Positions 1 through 7,660 of a stretch of 64,000 bases of DNA are shown here, in pieces (position 1 is the first letter of the stretch; the number at the start of each line of letters is the position of its first letter). The notes beneath the pieces were generated by a model, which was given only the letters and a program-made list of their open reading frames with translations, ran no database searches and was not told the origin of the DNA. Both the position numbers and the translations under genes were made by a program. The stretch is from contig NZ_JARAMP010000001.1 of assembly GCF_028802875.1 (NCBI RefSeq), positions 1 through 64,000 on the forward strand, read 5' to 3'. Source of the DNA: Seohaeicola sp024304985. Its GTDB lineage: Bacteria; Pseudomonadota; Alphaproteobacteria; Rhodobacterales; Rhodobacteraceae.

Positions 1-187
1 AATGCAGACCGCGCACGGTGCCGACGCGGGCGGAGAGGGAATGATTGTCCTGCACGAAATCAAAGGTGATGTCATGCGCGGCCAGAGTCTTGCGATTCCA
101 GCTTTCCGAAAAGAAGCCGCGCGTATCGCCGAAGCGGGCCGGCGTCAGGATCAGAACACCCGGCAGTCTTGTCTTTTCGATCTTCAC
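1..187 (-). CDS. rfbC: dTDP-4-dehydrorhamnose 3,5-epimerase, N-terminal part (runs off the window)
   Basis: The first 62 residues are present, read from a GTG start at 187. RfbC epimerises dTDP-4-keto-6-deoxyglucose in dTDP-rhamnose synthesis in the cytoplasm. The visible protein has the family signatures in order: a PGVLIL strand, RGFFSESW, QDNHSLS and GTVRGLH, the last leading into the substrate pocket with its catalytic histidine. The GTG is preferred because an AAAAGGGG ribosome-binding site (about 194-201) lies just upstream, whereas the overlapping ATG runs straight into a stop codon. The rest of the gene, and probably other rfb genes, lie before base 1. Confidence 0.85.
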   Translation of the reverse strand, partial: MKIEKTRLPGVLILTPARFGDTRGFFSESWNRKTLAAHDITFDFVQDNHSLSARVGTVRGLH

Positions 188-296
188 ATTGACCCCTTTT
201 GATTCATCACCACCCGGACGCGTCCCTAGCAAGCGCATCGCCTGATGTCACGTCAATCCCATTGCCACGGTCTGCCGGGTGACGCAGGCAGAGCGC

Positions 297-324
297 TTGA
301 CCTCGGCTGCGCTTCCCATATGAG
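297..324 (+). promoter_or_regulatory. Possible promoter for the MipZ gene
   Basis: TTGACC (297-302) is separated by 16 bases from TATGAG (319-324). This is the best sigma-70-like pair seen in the 218-bp space between rfbC and the ParA-family gene. It would give a leader of about 75 bases. Assigned by eye only. Confidence 0.3.
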
Positions 325-405
325 AGCATACAACATATAGTGGCCTTGTCCGGGGGGATTGACCGGGGAAGGTCGCGTTTGTCGCAGGGAAGGCGGGGAA
401 ACGGT

Positions 406-1215
406 TTGGCGTATATCATCGTTGTGGGAAATGAAAAAGGCGGCGCTGGGAAATCCACCGTCTCGATGCATGTGGCGACCGCCCTTGCACGGCTGGGGCA
501 CAGGGTCGGCGCGCTGGATCTGGACCTGCGGCAAAAGACCTTTGGCCGCTATGCCGAGAATCGTGCAGCCTTCATCGCGAAATCCGGTCTGGACCTGCCG
601 GGGCCGGTCTATATCGAATTGCCGGAGGCCGATCCCGCCACGCTGAAGGAGGGGGAAAACCCCTATGACCAACGGCTGTCGGCGGCGATTGCGCGGCTGG
701 ATCCGGTCAGCGATTTCATCGTGATCGACTGTCCCGGTTCACATACGCGGCTTTCACAGGTCGCCCATAGCCTTGCCGATACGCTGATCACGCCGCTGAA
801 CGACAGTTTCATTGATTTCGATCTGCTGGCCCATGTGGATGGCGACGGCAAGAAGATCCTTGGACCCTCGGTCTATTCCGAGATGGTCTGGAGCGCGCGG
901 CAATTGCGGGCACAGGCGGGGCTGAAGCCGATCGACTGGGTCGTGGTGCGCAACCGTCTGGGGGCGCAGCAGATGGTCAACAAGGAGAAGATGGGCCGTG
1001 CGCTGGACAATCTGGCCAAGCGGATCGGGTTCCGCGTGGCACCGGGGTTCAACGAGCGCGTGATCTTCCGCGAATTGTTCCCGCGCGGGCTGACGCTGCT
1101 GGACCTCAAGGATATTGGCGTCAAGCAGATGAACATTTCCAATGTGGCCGCGCGGCAGGAGTTGCGCGACCTGATCAAGGCGCTGAACCTGCCGGGGGTC
1201 GAGGCGAAGTTCTGA
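406..1215 (+). CDS. mipZ: ParA/MinD-superfamily ATPase, MipZ-type division-plane positioning protein
   Basis: MipZ-like ATPases form a gradient from ParB at the origin and inhibit FtsZ assembly near the poles in alphaproteobacteria. The protein (269 aa) opens with YIIVVGNEKGGAGKST, a deviant Walker A box with the signature lysine, followed by ALDLDLRQKT and the Walker B-like VIDCPGS. A frame is open from GTG 340, but MipZ proteins start at this AYIIVVG stretch, so I choose the TTG at 406, which has GGCGGGGAAA just upstream. No parB-like gene is adjacent, which argues against a plasmid ParA. It stands alone between rfbC and a convergent MarR gene. Confidence 0.8.
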   Translation: MAYIIVVGNEKGGAGKSTVSMHVATALARLGHRVGALDLDLRQKTFGRYAENRAAFIAKSGLDLPGPVYIELPEADPATLKEGENPYDQRLSAAIARLDPVSDFIVIDCPGSHTRLSQVAHSLADTLITPLNDSFIDFDLLAHVDGDGKKILGPSVYSEMVWSARQLRAQAGLKPIDWVVVRNRLGAQQMVNKEKMGRALDNLAKRIGFRVAPGFNERVIFRELFPRGLTLLDLKDIGVKQMNISNVAARQELRDLIKALNLPGVEAKF

Positions 1216-1230
1216 TCAGGGCGGGCGGGC

Positions 1231-1668
1231 CTAGCCCATCCGCGCCAGTTTGCGCAGGGCGGCGCGCAGGATGCGCTCTTCTTCGGCGGTCAGTGTATCG
1301 GCCAGTGCCGCGTCATAGCCCTGCGCCACGCCGTGCAGATCGCGGTAGGCCGCGCGGCCCTGCACTGTCAGGTCAAGATATTCCTGCCGCCGGTCGGCAT
1401 CATCGGGGGCGCGGGTCAGGAAACGCCGCTCCTCCAACCGTTGGACGGCGCGGCTGATCTTGGTCTTGTGCATCTTGGACCGCGCCCCGATCTCTTTCGC
1501 GGTCAGCCGGCCATAAAGGCCCAGATGGAACAGCACACGCCATTCCGTGCGCAACATCCCGTAGCGATCCTTGTAGACCTGCTGAAAGGCGAGACTGCTT
1601 TCCTCGGCCGCCTGATTGAGCAGGTAGGGCAGGAAATTCTGCAAATCGAAATCGTCTTTTTGTGGCAT
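1231..1668 (-). CDS. MarR-family regulator, probably of the homogentisate operon
   Basis: A 145-aa winged-helix protein of typical MarR length. The recognition region reads LTAKEIGARSKMHKTKISRAV, followed by the wing with DDADRRQEYLDLT. It is transcribed away from hmgA across a 71-bp spacer that holds an inverted repeat. This is the usual layout of an aromatic-responsive MarR repressor controlling itself and its neighbour. The likely inducer is homogentisate or a related aromatic acid, but that is inferred from position alone. It is distinct in sequence from the second MarR protein at 24858-25313. Confidence 0.8.
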   Translation of the reverse strand: MPQKDDFDLQNFLPYLLNQAAEESSLAFQQVYKDRYGMLRTEWRVLFHLGLYGRLTAKEIGARSKMHKTKISRAVQRLEERRFLTRAPDDADRRQEYLDLTVQGRAAYRDLHGVAQGYDAALADTLTAEEERILRAALRKLARMG

Positions 1669-1684
1669 GATGGAGACTCCTGTT

Positions 1685-1715
1685 GTTGTTAGTTACAAAA
1701 TCAACCGTTAACAAC
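1685..1715. promoter_or_regulatory. Inverted repeat between the MarR gene and hmgA, candidate operator
   Basis: The arms GTTGTTA (1685-1691) and TAACAAC (1709-1715) are perfect inverted copies separated by 17 bases. They sit in the divergent MarR/hmgA spacer, 24 bases before the hmgA start and about 17 bases before the MarR start. A MarR dimer commonly binds such a site and would block both promoters. The terminal GTTAAC resembles, but does not match in spacing, the TTAACATGTTAA palindromes found at 7630, 11350 and 25379. Confidence 0.5.
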
Positions 1716-1739
1716 GCAACCATAAAGGAGGACGCCACC

Positions 1740-3101
1740 ATGAATCGCCCCACGCTTCCCCATGCCTTCGTGCAGGCGGCCACGCCGCAGGGCACGACCC
1801 CCGGATATATGCCCGGCTTCGGCAATGATTTCGAGACCGAGGCGCTGCCCGGTGCGCTGCCGCAGGGCATGAACAGCCCGCAGAAGTGCAATTATGGCCT
1901 TTATGGCGAGCAGTTGTCGGGCACGGCCTTTACCGCGCCCAGCCATCAGAACGAGCGGACCTGGTGCTATCGCATCCGGCCCTCGGTCAAACATTCCAAG
2001 CGCTATGTGAAGATCGACGTGCCCTATTGGAAATCGGCGCCGCATATCGACCCGGATGTGATCAGCCTTGGCCAGTATCGCTGGGACCCGGTGGCGCATA
2101 CGGACGCCGCCCTGACATGGATCACCGGCATGCGGACCATGACCACGGCGGGCGATGTGAACACGCAGGTGGGCATGGCCAGCCATATCTATCTGGTCAC
2201 GGCGTCGATGCAGGACGAATACTTCTTCTCGGCTGACAGCGAATTGCTGATCGTGCCGCAGGAAGGGCGGCTGCGGTTCTGCACCGAGTTGGGGATCATC
2301 GATCTGGAGCCCAAGGAGATTGCGATCATCCCGCGCGGGCTGCTGTATCGGGTCGAGGTTCTGGAAGGCCCCTGCCGAGGTTTCGTCTGCGAAAACTATG
2401 GCCAGAAATTCGACCTGCCGGGGCGCGGTCCCATCGGGGCCAATTGCATGGCGAACCGCCGGGATTTCAAGACGCCCGTGGCGGCCTTCGAGGATCGCGA
2501 GGTGCCTTCATCCGTGGTCATCAAATGGTGCGGCCAGTTCCACCGGACCGAGATCGGCCATTCGCCCTTGGACGTGGTGGCGTGGCATGGCAATTACGCG
2601 CCGGTCAAATATGACCTGCGGACCTATTGCCCGGTCGGCGCGATCCTGTTCGATCACCCCGACCCGTCGATCTTCACCGTGCTGACCGCCCCTTCGGGCG
2701 TGGAGGGAACCGCGAATATCGACTTTGTGCTGTTCCGCGAGCGCTGGATGGTGGCCGAGAACACCTTCCGCCCGCCGTGGTATCACAAGAACATCATGTC
2801 CGAGCTGATGGGCAACATCTATGGCCAGTATGATGCCAAGCCCAAGGGTTTCGTGCCCGGCGGGATGAGCCTGCATAACATGATGCTGCCGCATGGGCCG
2901 GACAAGAACGCCTTCGAGGGCGCGTCCAATGCCGAGCTGAAGGCAGAAAAGCTGGACAATACCATGTCCTTCATGTTTGAGACGCGGTTCCCGCAGCATC
3001 TGACGCGCTTCGCCGCCGAGGAGGCGCCCTTGCAGGACGATTATATCGACTGCTGGGAAAGCCTTGAGAAGAAGTTCGACGGCACGCCCGGCAAGAAGTA
3101 A
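1740..3101 (+). CDS. hmgA: Homogentisate 1,2-dioxygenase
   Basis: HmgA opens the homogentisate ring to maleylacetoacetate using Fe(II) and O2, the central step of tyrosine and phenylalanine catabolism. The protein is 453 aa, the usual size. Iron-site segments are easy to see: PPWYHKNIMSE holds the His and Glu ligands, and GGMSLHNMMLPHGPD the second His. The N-terminal region (PGYMPGFGNDFETEALPGAL) is also diagnostic. ATG 1740 is used because AAAGGAGG lies eight bases before it; the upstream in-frame codons lie inside the operator. First gene of an operon with fahA downstream. Confidence 0.96.
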   Translation: MNRPTLPHAFVQAATPQGTTPGYMPGFGNDFETEALPGALPQGMNSPQKCNYGLYGEQLSGTAFTAPSHQNERTWCYRIRPSVKHSKRYVKIDVPYWKSAPHIDPDVISLGQYRWDPVAHTDAALTWITGMRTMTTAGDVNTQVGMASHIYLVTASMQDEYFFSADSELLIVPQEGRLRFCTELGIIDLEPKEIAIIPRGLLYRVEVLEGPCRGFVCENYGQKFDLPGRGPIGANCMANRRDFKTPVAAFEDREVPSSVVIKWCGQFHRTEIGHSPLDVVAWHGNYAPVKYDLRTYCPVGAILFDHPDPSIFTVLTAPSGVEGTANIDFVLFRERWMVAENTFRPPWYHKNIMSELMGNIYGQYDAKPKGFVPGGMSLHNMMLPHGPDKNAFEGASNAELKAEKLDNTMSFMFETRFPQHLTRFAAEEAPLQDDYIDCWESLEKKFDGTPGKK

Positions 3102-3180
3102 GCGGGATATGTCCCGCCCTGGGCAGGGGTCTGCATCCCTGCCCTTCCCTGACATTCCGGCCCCGCTGAGGCAGCGGGGC
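3102..3180 (+). repeat. Three tandem hairpins in the hmgA-fahA spacer
   Basis: Three perfect stem-loops follow one another from the base after the hmgA stop. They are GCGGGA/TCCCGC (3102-3117), GGGCAGGG/CCCTGCCC (3121-3144) and GCCCCGCT/AGCGGGGC (3160-3180, 5-base loop). None is followed by a T tract, so they are unlikely to be intrinsic terminators. They may act as RNA stabilisers or processing sites that set hmgA against fahA expression. Confidence 0.6.
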
Positions 3181-3202
3181 TGACCCCCGGAAGGACCAAG
3201 AC

Positions 3203-4459
3203 ATGCCCCTTATGACAAGCTGGGTGGCTTCGGCCAATGCGCCCGGCCACCCGTTTCCGCTGAACAACCTGCCTTGCGGCGTTTTCTCGGTCGGTGATGA
3301 CGATCCGCGCTGCGGCGTGGCGATCGGCGACATGATCCTTGATTGTCGCGCGGCCGAGGATGAGGGGCTGTTGAACCTTGATGACGCGCCCGTCTTTGAC
3401 GTGCCTTTCTGGAACGAGGTGATGGAGCTTGGTCCCGAGGCTTGGGCCGCGCTGCGCGCCCGGCTGATCCAGTTGCTGGCGACAGGCGCGCCGGACGAGG
3501 CGGCTGTTGCGCCGCTGCTGGTGCCGATGGATCAGGCCGAGATGCACCTGCCTTTTCTGGTCGCCGAATACACCGATTTCTATGCGGGCAAGCATCATGC
3601 CACCAATGTGGGCACGATGTTCCGGGGGGCCGAAAATGCCCTGCCACCGAACTGGCTGCATATCCCCATCGGGTATAATGGCCGCGCCTCCTCCGTGGTG
3701 GTGTCGGGCACGCCGGTGCGCCGCCCCTGGGGGCAGTTGAAGGGCCCGGATGACGCGGCCCCGCGTTTCGCGCCCTCGGCCCGGTTTGATCTGGAACTGG
3801 AGATGGGCGCGGTCGTGGGCATGGCCAGCGAAGGCCCGGTCACGGTGGATGAGGCCGATGCGATGATCTTCGGCTATGTCCTTTTGAACGACTGGTCGGC
3901 GCGCGACATTCAGGCGTGGGAATACCAACCGCTCGGGCCGTTTCAGGCCAAGGCGACCGCCACCACGATCAGCCCCTGGATCGTGACGAAAGCGGCCTTG
4001 GAGCCGTTCCGTGTGCCGACGCCCGCGCGGGAGGTGCCGCTGCTCGATCACCTGAAGGATACCGGCCCGATGCTCTATGACATCGACCTGACCGTGACGC
4101 TGGCGCCCGAAGGCAAGGCTGCCACCGAAATCGCGCGCACCAATTACCGCGAGATGTATTATTCCGCCGCCCAGCAACTGGCACATCACACGACCAGCGG
4201 TTGCCCGATGACGCCCGGTGATCTGCTCGGCTCTGGCACCATATCCGGCCCGGATAAGCATCAGCGCGGCAGCCTTTTGGAACTCAGCTGGGGCGGGAAG
4301 GAACCGCTGACGCTGGAGACAGGCGAGACGCGCAGCTTTCTGGCCGATGGCGATACGCTGACGCTGCATGGTGCGGCGCGTGGCGATGGTTATACGATCG
4401 GGTTCGGCGACTGCTCCGGCACGCTGCTGCCCGCCCTCGAAGACCCCTACGCAAGATAG
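3203..4459 (+). CDS. fahA: Fumarylacetoacetase
   Basis: FahA hydrolyses fumarylacetoacetate to fumarate and acetoacetate, the last step of homogentisate breakdown. The 418-aa length fits the full two-domain enzyme. The N-terminal SH3-like domain is followed by DFYAGKHHATNVGTMFRG, which holds the catalytic histidine. Then come the metal-site segment RFDLELEMGAVVG and QAWEYQPLGPFQAK. A GGAAGGA ribosome site lies just before the ATG. It is co-oriented with hmgA after a structured 101-bp spacer. A maleylacetoacetate isomerase (maiA) would normally be expected beside it but is not in this window. Confidence 0.95.
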   Translation: MPLMTSWVASANAPGHPFPLNNLPCGVFSVGDDDPRCGVAIGDMILDCRAAEDEGLLNLDDAPVFDVPFWNEVMELGPEAWAALRARLIQLLATGAPDEAAVAPLLVPMDQAEMHLPFLVAEYTDFYAGKHHATNVGTMFRGAENALPPNWLHIPIGYNGRASSVVVSGTPVRRPWGQLKGPDDAAPRFAPSARFDLELEMGAVVGMASEGPVTVDEADAMIFGYVLLNDWSARDIQAWEYQPLGPFQAKATATTISPWIVTKAALEPFRVPTPAREVPLLDHLKDTGPMLYDIDLTVTLAPEGKAATEIARTNYREMYYSAAQQLAHHTTSGCPMTPGDLLGSGTISGPDKHQRGSLLELSWGGKEPLTLETGETRSFLADGDTLTLHGAARGDGYTIGFGDCSGTLLPALEDPYAR

Positions 4460-4470
4460 GCTTTCCGCTT

Positions 4471-4490
4471 CTTTTTGCCGAAAATATCCC
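4471..4490 (+). repeat. Dispersed intergenic word, copy 1
   Basis: CTTTTTGCCGAAAATATCCC, lying 11 bases after the fahA stop. It is a variant of the word found in five other spacers of this window (7541, 10551, 14347, 24781, 28339). It does not form a hairpin alone, and its role is unknown. Confidence 0.6.
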
Positions 4491-4542
4491 CGCCGGAGGC
4501 GTCCCACCCCTGCCCCGGCACCGACCTCAGAAAGGACGACCC

Positions 4543-5493
4543 ATGGCCAAGGCTTTTGCATCGCAAGGCGACATGACCGAAAAGAAGATCACCTTCACCG
4601 AAGTGGGCGAGGGTGTATATGCCTTCACCGCCGAGGGGGACCCCAATTCCGGCGTCATCATCGGCGACGAGTCCGTGATGATCGTCGAGGCGCAGGCAAC
4701 CCCGCGTCTGGCGAACAAGGTGATCGACTGCGTGCGCTCGGTCACCGACAAGCCGATCAGCCATGTGGTGCTGACCCATTACCACGCCGTGCGCGTGCTG
4801 GGCGCATCCGCCTTTGGGGCCAGTCAGGTCATCATGGGCGACAAGGCCCGCGCCATGGTGGTGGAGCGTGGTCAGGAGGATTGGGACAGCGAGTTCCAGC
4901 GTTTCCCGCGCCTGTTCGAGGGGCATGAGAGCATCCCCGGCCTGACTTGGCCCACCACGACCTTCAGCGATGACATGACCGTCTATCTGGGCAACCGCCG
5001 GATCGACCTGATGCATCTGGGCCGCGCGCACACGGCGGGCGATATCGTGATCCATGTGCCGGATCAGAACGTGATGTTCACGGGTGATATCGTGGAATAC
5101 CACTCGGCCTGCTATTGCGGCGACGGGCATTTCAGCGATTGGGGCGATACGTTGGACGCCATCGCCTCGTTCCAGGTGGATGCGATTGCACCGGGGCGCG
5201 GCGATGCGCTGATGGGGCAGGACATGGTGACGGCGGCCATCGAGAATACGCGTGATTTCGTGGACAGCACCTATAATGCCGCCGCCCGTGTGGCCGCGCG
5301 TGGCGGCAGCCTCAAGGAAGCCTGGGATGCGGTGCGCGCCGCCTGTGATCCCAAGTTCAAGGATTACGCGATTTACGAGCATTGCCTGCCCTTCAACGTG
5401 GCCCGCGCCTATGACGAGGCGCGCGGGATCGACACGCCCCGCATCTGGACCGCGCAGCGCGACATCGAGATGTGGGAGGCCCTTCAGGGCTGA
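4543..5493 (+). CDS. MBL-fold hydrolase-like protein with a degenerate metal motif
   Basis: A 316-aa metallo-beta-lactamase-fold protein. The fold is shown by VVLTHYH (about residues 74-81), LGRAHTAGDIVIH and MFTGDIVEYH. The classical HxHxDH motif reads HYHAVR (79-84), so the Asp and His of the second metal site are replaced by Val and Arg, while the later His and Asp are kept. It may therefore bind a single metal or use a changed mechanism. It sits between fahA and a predicted homogentisate-forming hydroxylase, in the place where maiA might be expected. A hydrolytic or thioester-processing role in the pathway is possible but unproven. Confidence 0.75.
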   Translation: MAKAFASQGDMTEKKITFTEVGEGVYAFTAEGDPNSGVIIGDESVMIVEAQATPRLANKVIDCVRSVTDKPISHVVLTHYHAVRVLGASAFGASQVIMGDKARAMVVERGQEDWDSEFQRFPRLFEGHESIPGLTWPTTTFSDDMTVYLGNRRIDLMHLGRAHTAGDIVIHVPDQNVMFTGDIVEYHSACYCGDGHFSDWGDTLDAIASFQVDAIAPGRGDALMGQDMVTAAIENTRDFVDSTYNAAARVAARGGSLKEAWDAVRAACDPKFKDYAIYEHCLPFNVARAYDEARGIDTPRIWTAQRDIEMWEALQG

Positions 5494-5509
5494 CAGGACG
5501 GGTGCGGCG

Positions 5510-5707
5510 ATGAAATACGGACCCACGCGGGGCGAGTTGAAGCTGCGGTTGGCCGTCTCGGTCATAGGGCTGGGGTTGATGATCGCGGCCCTTGCGATCC
5601 GTGGTGTGGGTGGCATCGCCGCCCTTGAGGTGGTGCTGATCGCAGGCACATTCTTTGGCGGCACGGCGGTCTGGTCCGCATGGGCGCTGTTGCGAAAGGA
5701 CGATTGA
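5510..5707 (+). CDS. Small two-helix membrane protein of unknown function
   Basis: A 65-aa protein with two hydrophobic stretches: LAVSVIGLGLMIAALAIRG, and AALEVVLIAGTFFGGTAVWS followed by AWALL. It probably forms an inner-membrane hairpin with charged ends. It starts 16 bases after the MBL-fold gene, and its stop overlaps the start of the flavin hydroxylase gene (TGATG), so it is translationally coupled in the operon. I do not recognise a family. Its placement suggests an accessory role in the aromatic pathway, such as a membrane anchor or a small transport subunit. Confidence 0.6.
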   Translation: MKYGPTRGELKLRLAVSVIGLGLMIAALAIRGVGGIAALEVVLIAGTFFGGTAVWSAWALLRKDD

Positions 5708-7326
5708 TGAACAAGATCTTCGAGGTTCCGCTCTATCCCTATACCCGCCACGCGGATCAGGACGCGGCCACGCCCGCCCATCACCGGGTCGTGGTGGTGG
5801 GGGCCGGTCCCGTGGGTCTGGCTGCCGCCATTGATCTGGCTCGTCAGGGGGTCGAGGTCGTGGTGCTGGACGAGAATGACAAGGTCAGTTTCGGCAGCCG
5901 CGCGATCTGCTTTGCCAAGCGCACGCTGGAGATTGCGGATCGTCTGGGGCTGGGCACGCCGCTGGTGGACAAGGGCGTGCAGTGGAACATCGGCAAGGTC
6001 TTTTTCGACGAGCGCAAGGTCTATGACTTCAACCTGCTGCCCGAGGAGGGGCACAAGCGTCCGGCCTTCATCAATCTGCAACAGTATTATTTCGAGGACT
6101 ATCTGGTGCAGCGCGCGCGCGCGATCCAAGCCGAGGGCGCGCCGCTGGACCTGCGCGGCGGCAACAAGGTGGCGCGCGTCGCCGATCACGGTGATCATGT
6201 GGCGCTGACGATCGACACGGTGGATGGTCCCTATAGCATCACCGCCGATTACGTCATCGCCTGCGATGGCGCGGCCAGTCCGATCCGGTCGATGATGGGG
6301 CTGGACTTCGTGGGCCGGGTGTTCGAGGACAATTTCCTGATCGCCGATGTGATCATGGAGGCGGATTTCCCGACCGAACGCTGGTTCTGGTTCGATCCCC
6401 CCTTCAACCGGGGCCAGTCGGCGCTGCTGCACAAGCAGCCAGATGGTGTCTGGCGGATCGACCTGCAACTGGGCTGGGATATCGACAAGGAGCAGGAGAA
6501 GAAGCCGGAAAAGGTGATCCCCCGTCTGAAAGCGATGCTGGGCGATGATGTGGAATTCAGTCTGGAATGGGTGTCGATCTACACCTTCCAGTGCCGCCGG
6601 ATGGAGAAGTTCCGCCATAACCGCGTGATCTTTGCAGGCGACAGCGCGCATCAGGTCAGCCCCTTCGGGGCGCGCGGGGCGAATTCGGGGTTGCAGGATA
6701 CCGACAATCTGGCGTGGAAGCTGAAACTGGTGCTGGAGGGCCGCGCGCCCGAGGCGCTTCTGGACAGCTATGACGCGGAGCGGATCTTCGGCGCGGATGA
6801 GAATATCCTGAACTCCTCGCGCTCGACCGATTTCATCACGCCCAAGTCCGAGATCAGCCGCATCTTCCGCAATGCCGTGCTGGACCTGAGCGAGCATCAC
6901 GCCTTTGCGCGGCCTTTGGTGAATTCGGGGCGGTTGTCGATGCCCTGCACCTATGACGGCTCGCCATTGAACACGCCCGACGCCCTGCCCGGTGGCCCCG
7001 CGCGCACGCGGCCAGGATCGCCCTGCCCCGATGTGGCCTTGGACGACGGGTTCCTGCTGGACAGCCTTGGTGATCGGTTCACGCTTTTGGCGATCAACGC
7101 CGATGCCCCGGACGGCCTGTCCGAGGACGGGATCGCCGTGACGCGGCTGTCCCTGACGGACAAGGACGATGCCACCGGCGCGCTGGCGGCGCGCTATCTG
7201 GGCGATGCCCCTGCCGCTGTTTACCTGATCCGCCCGGATCAGCATGTGGCGGCCCGCTGGCCCGCCTATGACGCCGCCGACATCCGCGCAGCACTCCGCC
7301 GCGCCACCGGACAGGAGATGCAGTGA
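5707..7326 (+). CDS. FAD-dependent aromatic hydroxylase, MhaA-like (predicted 3-hydroxyphenylacetate 6-hydroxylase)
   Basis: A 539-aa class A flavoprotein monooxygenase. The Rossmann FAD motif VVVVGAGPVGLAAA lies near residues 28-41, the DG region is VIACDGAASPIRS, and the second FAD motif is FAGDSAHQVSPFGARGANSG. A C-terminal thioredoxin-like extension, as in MhpA/PheA hydroxylases, is suggested by length. Gene order (with hmgA, fahA and a tiny downstream partner) matches the MhaAB system known from Pseudomonas putida U. There a flavoprotein plus a small protein turn 3-hydroxyphenylacetate into homogentisate. That substrate is inference; an MhpA-type 3-(3-hydroxyphenyl)propionate hydroxylase is the alternative. 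Confidence 0.75.
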   Translation: MNKIFEVPLYPYTRHADQDAATPAHHRVVVVGAGPVGLAAAIDLARQGVEVVVLDENDKVSFGSRAICFAKRTLEIADRLGLGTPLVDKGVQWNIGKVFFDERKVYDFNLLPEEGHKRPAFINLQQYYFEDYLVQRARAIQAEGAPLDLRGGNKVARVADHGDHVALTIDTVDGPYSITADYVIACDGAASPIRSMMGLDFVGRVFEDNFLIADVIMEADFPTERWFWFDPPFNRGQSALLHKQPDGVWRIDLQLGWDIDKEQEKKPEKVIPRLKAMLGDDVEFSLEWVSIYTFQCRRMEKFRHNRVIFAGDSAHQVSPFGARGANSGLQDTDNLAWKLKLVLEGRAPEALLDSYDAERIFGADENILNSSRSTDFITPKSEISRIFRNAVLDLSEHHAFARPLVNSGRLSMPCTYDGSPLNTPDALPGGPARTRPGSPCPDVALDDGFLLDSLGDRFTLLAINADAPDGLSEDGIAVTRLSLTDKDDATGALAARYLGDAPAAVYLIRPDQHVAARWPAYDAADIRAALRRATGQEMQ

Positions 7327-7529
7327 TGCCCACCGATCTGATCCTGACACCCAACATGGACCGGCCCGACGACATCTATGCCGATCTGCTGGCCGCCCAT
7401 GAGGGGCTGAGCAAGGCCGAGAGCGATGCGCTGAACGCGCGGCTGATCCTGATCCTGATGAACCAAATCGGAGAGCGCCGCGTTCTGGCGCAGGCCTTGG
7501 CCGCCGCCCGCGTGCCCGAGGGAAGCTGA
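7326..7529 (+). CDS. Small DUF2783-type protein, MhaB-like partner of the hydroxylase
   Basis: A 67-aa soluble protein with an alpha-helical look (DDIYADLLAAHEGLSKAESD, then NARLILILMNQIGE). Its ATG overlaps the TGA of the flavoprotein gene, which implies tight coupling and equimolar production. It resembles the DUF2783 family. A small companion protein (MhaB) is required by the 3-hydroxyphenylacetate 6-hydroxylase of P. putida U, and I infer the same role here. It is the last gene before a strong terminator. Confidence 0.65.
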   Translation: MPTDLILTPNMDRPDDIYADLLAAHEGLSKAESDALNARLILILMNQIGERRVLAQALAAARVPEGS

Positions 7530-7540
7530 CGCCCCTCTAT

Positions 7541-7560
7541 TCATCTTGCCAAAAATACTC
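7541..7560 (+). repeat. Dispersed intergenic word, copy 2
   Basis: TCATCTTGCCAAAAATACTC, 12 bases after the small DUF2783 gene and directly before its terminator hairpin. Confidence 0.6.
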
Positions 7561-7561
7561 G

Positions 7562-7601
7562 AAATCCCCCGCTTGCCATCAAGGGCCGAGCGGGGGATTT
7601 T
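7562..7601 (+). terminator. Intrinsic terminator of the homogentisate operon
   Basis: A perfect 12-bp stem, AAATCCCCCGCT (7562-7573) with AGCGGGGGATTT (7589-7600), has a 15-base loop and ends in TTTT. It separates the hmg operon from the decarboxylase operon. Confidence 0.8.
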
Positions 7602-7629
7602 CCTTGCCAGCGGCAGCAGCCCGATATAC

Positions 7630-7641
7630 TTATCATGTTAA
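7630..7641. promoter_or_regulatory. HpaR-type palindromic operator before the decarboxylase-hpaI operon
   Basis: TTATCATGTTAA differs at one base from the perfect palindrome TTAACATGTTAA before the hpa operon (25379-25390). It lies 20 bases before the decarboxylase start, just after a possible -10 element TATACT (7625-7630). This ties hpaI, which sits in this operon, to the regulator of the rest of the pathway. Confidence 0.6.
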
Positions 7642-7660
7642 CTATATAGGGAGGGGCATG

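Noticed and set aside
406..1215. Plasmid-type ParA partition gene
   Set aside because: No parB-like gene or iteron repeats nearby, and the N-terminus and length fit chromosomal MipZ.
4447..7350. Very long open frame on the minus strand opposite the MBL, hydroxylase and fahA-end genes
   Set aside because: It lacks any family motif and is rich in Arg, His, Gly and Ala. It mirrors the codon bias of strong plus-strand genes with clear domains and ribosome sites.
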